From Nitriliruptorales bacterium (GTDB lineage: Bacteria; Actinomycetota; Nitriliruptoria; Euzebyales; Egibacteraceae): DNA of 13,048 nt. Location: the NCBI GenBank assembly GCA_007126835.1, contig SLAO01000044.1, positions 1 to 13,048 of the forward strand. The letters run 5' to 3'. The translations under genes and the position numbers were made by a program. Under the pieces are notes generated by a model. That model saw nothing but the letters and a program-made list of their open reading frames with translations. It was not told the origin of the DNA and did no database searches. Every line of letters begins with the position of its first letter. The stretch's first letter is position 1. Shown piece by piece: positions 7,394-12,795 of the stretch.

Positions 7394-8779
7394 GTGGACG
7401 AAGCACTGGCACCGGTGCAGGACGGTCTCGACACACTCAACGGCTTTGTCTGGGGTCCGTATCTGCTGATCCCCCTGCTGCTCCTGACGGGGCTGTACCT
7501 GACCGTGATGCTGCGCGGGCTGCAGTTCCGGACCCTGGGGTACGCCCTCTGGCTGGCGTTGATCAAGCGCAAGGAGGTGGGAGCCGAGGGCGACGTCAGC
7601 CACTACCAGGCCCTGGCCACCGCGCTAGCGGCCACGATCGGCACCGGCAACATCGCAGGGGTGGCCACGGCGATCGCCGCCGGAGGCCCCGGCGCGCTGT
7701 TCTGGATGTGGGTGACCGGCCTGGTGGGCATGGCCACCAAGTACGCCGAGGCGTTCCTTGGTGTGCGCTTCCGGCGCAAGGACGCCCGCGGCAACCAGTC
7801 GGGCGGGCCGATGTTCTACCTGACCGAGGGAATCGGCGGCAGCCTGGGCGCATTCCTCGGCGTCTTCTTCGCGATCGCCACCGCCATCGCAGCGTTTGGC
7901 ATCGGCAACATGGTGCAGTCCAACTCCGTCGCCGAGGCGCTCGACAGCCAGTTCGGGGTCGCACCGTTGGCGACCGGCCTGGTGCTGACCGCGCTGGCCG
8001 GCGTGGTGATCGTCGGCGGCATCCGCTCCATCGGGCGGGTCGCCGCCGCGCTCGTGCCGTTCATGGCCCTGATCTACATGATCGGCGCCAGCGTCGTCCT
8101 CGCGATCCACGCAGAGCAGCTGCCGGCGGCGATCTCGCTGGTGTTCACCGACGCCTTCACCGGCAACGCGCTCGCCGGCGGCGCGATCGGGACCGTGATC
8201 CGCTACGGCGTGGCGCGCGGGATCTTCTCCAACGAGTCCGGTCTGGGCACGGGCGGCATCGCCGCCGCCGCGGCGCAGACATCCAACCCGGTCCGCCAAG
8301 CCATGGTCTCGATGACCCAGACCTTCCTCGACACGATCGTGGTCTGCTCGTTCACCGGGCTGGCGATCGTGGCCACCGGGTCTTGGGAGACCGGTGAGGA
8401 CGGTGCGGCGCTGACCGTGCTCGCCTTCAGCGACGGCCTCCCCGGCGAGTGGGGCGGTGCGATCGTCGCGGTGGGCATCGCGTTGTTCGCATTCTCCACG
8501 CTGCTGGGGTGGTCGTACTTCGGTGAGCGGGCCATGGACCGCCTGCTCGGCGCTCGCGCGATCACGCCCTACCGAGCCGTGTTCGCCGCCGCCATCCTCC
8601 TCGGAGCGCTGGTTGAGCTCCAACTGGTCTGGACCTTCGCCGATGTGATGAACGGGCTGATGGCCTTGCCAAACCTCATCGGCTTGCTGCTGCTGTCCGG
8701 TCTGGTCGTGCGTGAGACCCGGGAGTTCTTCGCCGAGCCCGGGTGGCGTGAGGTCGCGGGCGCGGCCAAGAAGGGCTAG
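7394..8779 (+). CDS. AGCS-family sodium:alanine/glycine symporter
   Basis: A 461-residue polytopic inner-membrane protein of the alanine or glycine:cation symporter family, importing alanine and/or glycine with Na+ (some members use H+). Family motifs are GTGNIAG (83-89), GGPGALFWMWVTGLVGMATK (97-116), SGGPMFYL (136-143) and the very conserved GVARGIFSNESGLG (272-285). About ten hydrophobic segments are visible, and the tail after about residue 440 is short and hydrophilic. The GTG start has GGGGAGG about 6 nt upstream, and this start gives the usual N-terminus just before the first membrane helix. It lies 164 nt after gcvT, which suggests that glycine may be a substrate, but residues alone do not separate alanine from glycine. 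A strong hairpin follows the gene. Confidence 0.95.
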   Translation: MDEALAPVQDGLDTLNGFVWGPYLLIPLLLLTGLYLTVMLRGLQFRTLGYALWLALIKRKEVGAEGDVSHYQALATALAATIGTGNIAGVATAIAAGGPGALFWMWVTGLVGMATKYAEAFLGVRFRRKDARGNQSGGPMFYLTEGIGGSLGAFLGVFFAIATAIAAFGIGNMVQSNSVAEALDSQFGVAPLATGLVLTALAGVVIVGGIRSIGRVAAALVPFMALIYMIGASVVLAIHAEQLPAAISLVFTDAFTGNALAGGAIGTVIRYGVARGIFSNESGLGTGGIAAAAAQTSNPVRQAMVSMTQTFLDTIVVCSFTGLAIVATGSWETGEDGAALTVLAFSDGLPGEWGGAIVAVGIALFAFSTLLGWSYFGERAMDRLLGARAITPYRAVFAAAILLGALVELQLVWTFADVMNGLMALPNLIGLLLLSGLVVRETREFFAEPGWREVAGAAKKG

Positions 8780-8786
8780 GGCGAGA

Positions 8787-8843
8787 GCTGAGCTTGGGCC
8801 CGCAGGCCGATGGACCCGAGGGCTCGGCGGCCCGGGGCTCAGC
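8787..8843 (+). terminator. Long imperfect hairpin after the symporter gene
   Basis: GCTGAGC (8787-8793) pairs with GCTCAGC (8837-8843) and GGGCC (8796-8800) with GGCCC (8829-8833). The intervening TT can wobble-pair with G. After a 5-nt bulge, GCCGA (8806-8810) pairs with TCGGC (8824-8828). The result is one nested stem beginning 8 nt after the stop codon. No T tract follows, as is common for actinobacterial terminators. It probably separates the symporter from the glycerate kinase unit. Confidence 0.6.
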
Positions 8844-8864
8844 GGCGACCGGGTGTGGCAAGGC

Positions 8865-8870
8865 TAGACT
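8865..8870 (+). promoter_or_regulatory. Candidate -10 box for the glycerate kinase unit
   Basis: TAGACT lies 34 nt before the TTG start and just after the terminator-like hairpin. The -35 is not recognisable. The same hexamer occurs upstream of the ErpA-type gene. Motif-based inference. Confidence 0.35.
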
Positions 8871-8903
8871 GCCCTCCCGCTCGCCGTAGACGGTGGTGAC
8901 GCC

Positions 8904-10001
8904 TTGAAGGTCGTTGTCGCGCCCGACAAGTTCGCCGGCACGCTGTCGGCTGCGGAGGCAGCCGAGGCCATGGCCACTGGCTGGCGCCAGGTCCGGCCCG
9001 ATGACGAGACGGTCCTCGTGCCCATCGCGGATGGGGGAGAGGGGACCATCGACGTCGTCGCGTCCGTACGCGGGGTGACCCGCCATGTCGCCGAGGTCGC
9101 CGACGCGCGGGGACGGGCGTGCGAGGCGGCCTGGCTGTCGCTTCCCGACGGCCGGGCCCTGGTCGAGGCAGCCCAGGCCGTGGGTCTGTCCGGCCTGGCA
9201 CCCGAGGACCGCGACCCGCTGACGGCGACGAGCTACGGAGTGGGCCAGCTGATCGCCGCCGCGGCGGCGGAGGGGGCCAGCGAGATCGTCACCACGCTCG
9301 GTGGCAGCGCGACCTCTGACGGAGGTGCGGGTGCGGTGACCGCTCTGGGCCACCGCCTCCTGCGAGCCGATGGCAACCGCCTGAAGGTCGGTGCGCTTCC
9401 GCTGCGCCAGCTCGACCGCGTGGAGCTGGGCCCGGCCCTCGGGACCACGGTCACGGTTGCGTGCGACGTCAACAATCCCCTCTTGGGGCCGGCTGGCGCT
9501 GCGACTGTGTTCGGCCCGCAGAAGGGGGCGGGACCCGACGACGTGCCGGCGCTCGAGGCTGCGCTCACGCTGTGGGCCGACGTCGTCGAGCGGGACGTGC
9601 CGGGTGGACCGTGGCGGCACCTGCCTGGTGCGGGTGCAGCCGGCGGGCTGGGTTTTGCCCTGGCGGCGTTCGTGGGCGCGCGCCTTGCCCCCGGAGCCGC
9701 GACCATCGCCGAGCTGGTGGGTTTCCACGCCGCGGTTGCCGACGCCGACGTGGTCATCACCGGTGAGGGCAAGCTCGACGGGCAGACCGCGCACGGCAAG
9801 GCGCCCGGCTACGTTGCGGAGCAAGCGCGGGCCCGGGGTGCCCGCGTGCTCGCGATCGCAGGTCAGATCACCGACGGCGCCGAGGCCCTGGCCGACGCCG
9901 CTCGCGCACTGGGCCCAGAAGGCTTCGACCGGCCCGCGCAACTGTGCGCCGAGCGGGCCGCGGAGCTGGCGACCCAGGCCGTTGACCAGCGCTGGGCATG
10001 A
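8904..10001 (+). CDS. Glycerate kinase (GlxK/GarK family)
   Basis: A 365-residue glycerate kinase of the GlxK/GarK type, phosphorylating D-glycerate, usually to 2-phosphoglycerate in this family. Motifs are VVVAPDKFAGTLSA at the N-terminus (3-16), PIADGGEGT (40-48), GGSATSDGGAG (133-143), CDVNNPLLGPAGAA (187-200) followed by FGPQKGA, PGAGAAGGLG (241-250) and VITGEGKLDGQT (284-295). Length fits the family. The start is TTG, chosen because it places the first beta strand (MKVVVAPDK) exactly as in homologues; GGTGG lies 7 nt upstream. It overlaps the next gene by ATGA, indicating cotranslation. With gcvT and the AGCS carrier upstream, a role in glycine/serine/glyoxylate use is plausible, but no hydroxypyruvate or tartronate reductase is in the window. 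Confidence 0.94.
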   Translation: MKVVVAPDKFAGTLSAAEAAEAMATGWRQVRPDDETVLVPIADGGEGTIDVVASVRGVTRHVAEVADARGRACEAAWLSLPDGRALVEAAQAVGLSGLAPEDRDPLTATSYGVGQLIAAAAAEGASEIVTTLGGSATSDGGAGAVTALGHRLLRADGNRLKVGALPLRQLDRVELGPALGTTVTVACDVNNPLLGPAGAATVFGPQKGAGPDDVPALEAALTLWADVVERDVPGGPWRHLPGAGAAGGLGFALAAFVGARLAPGAATIAELVGFHAAVADADVVITGEGKLDGQTAHGKAPGYVAEQARARGARVLAIAGQITDGAEALADAARALGPEGFDRPAQLCAERAAELATQAVDQRWA

Positions 10002-10477
10002 ACGACGACCTGCACCGCAACGCCCAAAGGGTGGTCGAGGCAGCGCGCGCACTCGGGTTCGATCTGCAGGTGCACTCGTTCCCGGAGGGCACCCGCACCG
10101 CCGCTGACGCCGCTGCCGCGATCGGTGTCGAGGTGGGCGCGATCGTCAAGTCGCTGGTGCTCCGAAGCGACGACGGCCCTGTGCTCGCCCTTGTAAGCGG
10201 CGCCAACCGCGCAGACCTCGCTGCGGTCGCCGCCGCCCTCGGGGTCACCGGCGTCCACCAGGCCGATGCGCGCACGGCGCGGGAAGCTACCGGCTTCCCC
10301 GTGGGGGGCACTCCACCGTTTGGCCACCCCGCGCCGCTGACGACGGTGACCGACGCCGATCTGCTGGGCTTCGACGAGGTCTGGGCGGCGGCCGGGACCC
10401 CCAACCTTGTCTTCCCGATACCGCCGGACGATCTCGTCCGCGCGACTGCGGCCACGGTCGCCCGCATCGCCGAGTGA
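9998..10477 (+). CDS. ybaK: YbaK/ProX-domain aminoacyl-tRNA deacylase
   Basis: A 159-residue single-domain protein of the YbaK/EbsC (ProX-like) family, trans-acting editing enzymes that hydrolyse mischarged tRNAs such as Cys-tRNA(Pro). The conserved lysine of the active-site region is Lys51 in AIVKSLVL, and the Gly/Pro loop GFPVGGTPPFGHP covers 99-111. RTAADAAAAIGVEVGAIVKS is typical of the family. Length is normal for a free-standing member. The ATG overlaps the glycerate kinase stop (ATGA) and has no strong ribosome binding site of its own, so translation is probably coupled. The pairing with glycerate kinase does not suggest a shared pathway. The exact tRNA substrate cannot be decided from sequence; the symbol reflects the family only. 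Confidence 0.9.
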   Translation: MNDDLHRNAQRVVEAARALGFDLQVHSFPEGTRTAADAAAAIGVEVGAIVKSLVLRSDDGPVLALVSGANRADLAAVAAALGVTGVHQADARTAREATGFPVGGTPPFGHPAPLTTVTDADLLGFDEVWAAAGTPNLVFPIPPDDLVRATAATVARIAE

Positions 10478-10765
10478 GGTCGCAAGCCGGCGCCGAGATC
10501 CGACCCCGGCGCCGGCGACCACCCCGCGTGTCGCAAAGACCCCCCAATACGGGTGCTACCGCGACAAGCCGACGCCGGCGACCACCCCGCGTGTCACAAA
10601 GACCCCCCAATACGGGTGCTACCGCGACAAGCCGGCGCCGGCGACCACCCGGCGACCCACCCGCCAACGGCCGCGCCCGGAGCCTGGCTACCATGGTCTC
10701 CCGCGCCGGGTCGGCGGTCAGCCACAGCGCGTGGGTCCTGATAACCGCGACAAGATGAGGACGAC
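10478..10765 (+). other. 288-nt spacer between ybaK and msrA
   Basis: It contains the 63-bp tandem repeat (10511-10649) and then about 115 nt leading to msrA. A candidate -10, TACCAT, is at 10689-10694, with no good -35. ACCGCGACAAG, the end of each repeat unit, recurs at 10744-10754 directly before the msrA ribosome binding site. No gene is supported here. Confidence 0.6.
10511..10649. repeat. 63-bp tandem repeat, two full copies plus a partial third
   Basis: Copy 1 is 10511-10573 and copy 2 is 10574-10636. They differ at only two positions (10533 G versus 10596 A, and 10572 A versus 10635 G), so 61 of 63 bases match. A third copy starts at 10637 and diverges after about 13 nt. Each unit contains a 38-nt element bounded by TGTCGC (or TGTCAC) and GCGACA, with ACCC and GGGT as an inner stem. 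The period is a multiple of three, so an open frame runs through it, but the low-complexity Arg/Pro product and lack of family signal argue against coding. It occupies the spacer between ybaK and msrA. Confidence 0.92.
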
Positions 10766-11227
10766 ATGGAGCAAGCGACGTTCGGCGCTGGCTGCTTTTG
10801 GGGTGTCGAGGTGACGTTCCGCAACGTCGAGGGCGTCACGGACGTTGTCGTCGGCTACGCGGGAGGTCACGTGCCCGAGCCCTCCTACGAAGCCGTCTGC
10901 TCAGGCCAGACGGGGCATGCAGAGGTCGTTGAGGTCACGTATGACCCTGCGCAGGTGACCTACGAGCAGCTGCTCGACGTGTTCTTCCAGGCCCACGACC
11001 CCACTCAGGTCAACCGGCAGGGCCCCGACGTCGGTACGCAGTACCGGTCGGTGGTGCTGGTCCACGACGAAGCCCAGCGCAAGGCGGCGGAGTTAGCGCG
11101 CGAACAGCTGGCTGCCGGGGGCGTGCCGGTCGCGACCCAGATCGTGGACGCCGAGACATTCTGGCCCGCCGAGGAGTATCACCAGCAGTACCTGGTCAAG
11201 CGCGGCCTGGCGACCTGCCGGATCTGA
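10766..11227 (+). CDS. msrA: Peptide methionine sulfoxide reductase MsrA
   Basis: A 153-residue cytoplasmic enzyme that reduces methionine-S-sulfoxide in proteins and free amino acids. The catalytic motif GCFWG has Cys10 very near the N-terminus. GYAGG (30-34), SYEAVCSGQTGHAEVVEV (40-57), HDPTQVNRQGPDVGTQYRS (77-95) and the C-terminal FWPAEEYHQQYL (132-143) are canonical. Cys151, in the tail ATCRI, is placed to act as resolving cysteine, and Cys45 is a further candidate. The ATG is preceded by GAGGA about 6 nt upstream. The protein is short but complete. Its last 32 nt overlap the 3' end of a convergent lipoprotein gene. The upstream spacer with tandem repeats separates it from ybaK, so it probably has its own promoter. 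Confidence 0.97.
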   Translation: MEQATFGAGCFWGVEVTFRNVEGVTDVVVGYAGGHVPEPSYEAVCSGQTGHAEVVEVTYDPAQVTYEQLLDVFFQAHDPTQVNRQGPDVGTQYRSVVLVHDEAQRKAAELAREQLAAGGVPVATQIVDAETFWPAEEYHQQYLVKRGLATCRI

Positions 11228-11981
11228 CCGCGCGGTGCCCCTCGGGTGCCCGGGTGCCGGTCTCGTCGGCGTCTGGCTGCTCGAGGGGGTCGACGGGCTC
11301 GTCGCGCGGCACGAAGTCGCGCGGCAACGGCAAGCCGACCTCGACGGCCTCGAGGTTGGTGGTGCCCGTCCCAGGCTGACTCACAGACCAGCGCAGCCCC
11401 ACCCCGGTGAGGGCGTCCACGCACACCTCGACGTCGGCCTCGTCGAGGCCTTCGATGCCGCCCTGGGGCACCGTCGCGCACCGCGCCCACCGTCCGGCGA
11501 TCTCCTCCAAGCCACGTCCGGTCGGCCGCGTGGGCGTGGTGTGGCGTGGGTCGGCCTCGGCTCGTGCGACGGCCAGCACCGGTGCCAATCCCTCGGACAG
11601 CATGGCCTCGCGGATCTCGGGCGGAGCGGTGTCGTCGACCACCACGCACTCGGCGTCGCCCCTGACCCCGCACGCCACGAGGTCGTCGCCGTCCCCGATG
11701 ACGAGGCGCCCACCCGCGCGCAGCGCGAACCGGGGGGGCTCGTAGGACAGCGTGAGCTCATCGATGCGGCCGGGAGCGTCCACCTCGTAGTGCACCCGCA
11801 CGCGGTCGCGCACGCCGATCGGGACCTCGCCTTCAGCGAGCGGGTCGGGTGGGGTCGCGCGCTGTTGCTCGACCTCGGTGGATCCCGTCGCCGACGAGGG
11901 CGACTCCCCGTCATCGGGGTCGGTGCATCCCAGCAGGAGCGGCAAGGCGGCGAGCGTGGCGAGCGACCCGCGCCTGCGCAT
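11196..11981 (-). CDS. Uncharacterised secreted lipoprotein with four cysteines
   Basis: A 261-residue protein with a type II (lipoprotein) signal peptide: MRRRGSLATLAALPLLLGC, with lipobox LLGC and the lipidated Cys19. It is therefore predicted to be anchored on the outer face of the membrane. A Ser/Thr/Glu/Pro-rich linker (20-55) precedes a mature domain with beta-rich segments (VRVHYEV, ELTLSY, RFALRAGGRLVIGD). Four further cysteines (104, 112, 168, 187) could form two disulfides. The C-terminal 40 residues are polar and probably disordered. I recognise no family with confidence; the strand pattern and paired cysteines loosely recall LolA/LppX-like actinobacterial lipoproteins. I chose the ATG at 11981 because AGGGGG lies 7 nt upstream and the signal peptide starts properly; an ATG at 11999 lacks a ribosome binding site. 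The stop codon lies inside convergent msrA. Confidence 0.75.
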   Translation of the reverse strand: MRRRGSLATLAALPLLLGCTDPDDGESPSSATGSTEVEQQRATPPDPLAEGEVPIGVRDRVRVHYEVDAPGRIDELTLSYEPPRFALRAGGRLVIGDGDDLVACGVRGDAECVVVDDTAPPEIREAMLSEGLAPVLAVARAEADPRHTTPTRPTGRGLEEIAGRWARCATVPQGGIEGLDEADVEVCVDALTGVGLRWSVSQPGTGTTNLEAVEVGLPLPRDFVPRDEPVDPLEQPDADETGTRAPEGHRAVRSGRSPGRA

Positions 11982-12077
11982 GGAGCCACCCCCTCGCATC
12001 GGTCACTGCATCGGGCCGTCGGATGGCAGCCAGTGGCGCTCAGGCAGTGAATTCATGGCTGCGCTCTCCCAGGCAGC

Positions 12078-12083
12078 TAGACT
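12078..12083 (+). promoter_or_regulatory. Candidate -10 box for the ErpA-type gene
   Basis: TAGACT matches TAnnnT and lies 110 nt before the start codon; the -35 is weak. A leader of roughly 100 nt would follow, containing two inverted repeats. The same hexamer precedes the glycerate kinase gene. Motif-based inference. Confidence 0.35.
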
Positions 12084-12094
12084 TCGAGTGTGCC

Positions 12095-12136
12095 ATCCAG
12101 GCCTGGATTCGGCTGCGCACGATCCTCAGGCAGGAT
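12095..12136 (+). promoter_or_regulatory. Pair of ATCC...GGAT inverted repeats in the ErpA leader
   Basis: ATCCAGGCCTGGAT at 12095-12108 is a perfect 14-bp palindrome. ATCCT-CAGGC-AGGAT at 12122-12136 is a second inverted repeat with the same outer ATCC and GGAT half sites. Both lie just downstream of the candidate -10 at 12078. They could bind a dimeric regulator or form leader hairpins; the function is not known. Confidence 0.4.
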
Positions 12137-12192
12137 GGGGAGGGTCCGAACCGCGAAACGTCCACACCCGATCGCCAACCGAGGTTTCCCGC

Positions 12193-12567
12193 ATGAGCCA
12201 GGGCATGTCCATACCGCTCACCGTCCAAAGCAAGCCCGAGGATCCAGTGATCCTCACCGAATCAGCGGCGACCAAGGTCAAAGAGCTCATCCAGCGCGAG
12301 GACAGTCCCGACGCGTTGGCGCTGCGGGTCGCAGTCCAGCCTGGTGGATGCTCAGGGTTCCGGTACGCCCTGTTCTTCGACGATCGTCAGCTCGACGGAG
12401 ACGTGGCCGCCGAGATCCACGGCGTTCCGGTGAGGGTCGACAAGATGTCGGCGCCGCACCTGAGCGGCACGCGCATCGACTGGGTTGACAGCCTCCAGGG
12501 CGCGGGTTTCTCCATCGAGAACCCCAACGCCGCGTCGACCTGCGCCTGCGGAGACAGCTTCAGCTAA
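12193..12567 (+). CDS. erpA: A-type iron-sulfur cluster carrier (ErpA/IscA family)
   Basis: A 124-residue HesB/IscA-family protein that accepts Fe-S clusters from the assembly machinery and passes them to target enzymes. The three conserved cysteine ligands are Cys53 in PGGCSGFRY and Cys117 and Cys119 in the C-terminal TCACGDSF. The opening VILTESAATKVKELI is typical. The frame is open far upstream, but ATG at 12193 is chosen because GAGG lies 8 nt before it and homologues begin about here; a second ATG at 12205 is possible. Fe-S enzymes nearby that would need clusters are LipA and the ferredoxin oxidoreductase whose gene starts downstream. ErpA and IscA cannot be separated with certainty by eye, so the symbol is provisional. 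Confidence 0.92.
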   Translation: MSQGMSIPLTVQSKPEDPVILTESAATKVKELIQREDSPDALALRVAVQPGGCSGFRYALFFDDRQLDGDVAAEIHGVPVRVDKMSAPHLSGTRIDWVDSLQGAGFSIENPNAASTCACGDSFS

Positions 12568-12595
12568 CCACCAGCCACCGCGTTTGCGCTGCGGC

Positions 12596-12640
12596 CGCGG
12601 GCTACCGAGGCCCGCGCGGGCGGACGTGGGCCATCCGCCC
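12596..12640 (+). terminator. Two consecutive GC hairpins after the ErpA-type gene
   Basis: CGCGGGC (12596-12602) pairs with GCCCGCG (12610-12616) across a 7-nt loop. GGGCGGA (12618-12624) then pairs with TCCGCCC (12634-12640) across a 9-nt loop. They begin 28 nt after the stop codon and have no T tract. The position before the next gene's promoter supports a termination role. Confidence 0.55.
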
Positions 12641-12684
12641 CGCCGCTGAGCGACCTTCGGCCCTGCGCGAACGGGACAAACCGA

Positions 12685-12714
12685 TTGGGGAGCAGGGCCA
12701 TAACTCCCTAGGAT
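12685..12714 (+). promoter_or_regulatory. Promoter for korA
   Basis: TTGGGG (12685-12690), an 18-nt spacer and TAGGAT (12709-12714) form the best -35/-10 pair in the window, giving a leader of roughly 75 nt. The right arm of an 8-bp inverted repeat (GCAGGGCC, 12692-12699) lies in the spacer, and the left arm (GGCCCTGC, 12659-12666) lies upstream of the -35, a layout suited to repression. The regulator is unknown. Confidence 0.5.
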
Positions 12715-12795
12715 GTCCGGGGGAGGGCGCCCGGTCCGTTTAGGGTGCCCCAGGAACCGATGGCCCGGCGAACACCTTCGAGCAGGCAGGACGAG

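Noticed and set aside
6096..7436. Minus-strand 446-residue open frame opposite gcvT
   Set aside because: It covers gcvT completely and shows only antisense-type composition; gcvT motifs are intact on the plus strand.
10511..10649. CRISPR array
   Set aside because: The repeats are directly adjacent with no unique spacers, and there are no cas genes.
10474..10758. Small repeat-containing protein of 94 residues between ybaK and msrA
   Set aside because: The frame stays open because the 63-bp period is a multiple of three; the product is Arg/Pro low complexity, overlaps the ybaK end, and has no ribosome binding site of note.
11982..11999. Earlier ATG (11999) for the lipoprotein
   Set aside because: It lacks a ribosome binding site and would add a Gly-rich stretch before the basic N-region; ATG at 11981 has AGGGGG at good spacing.
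11878..12192. N-terminal extension of the ErpA-type protein
   Set aside because: The frame is open upstream, but it overlaps the lipoprotein gene and the promoter region, and family length and the GAGG site support the start at 12193.
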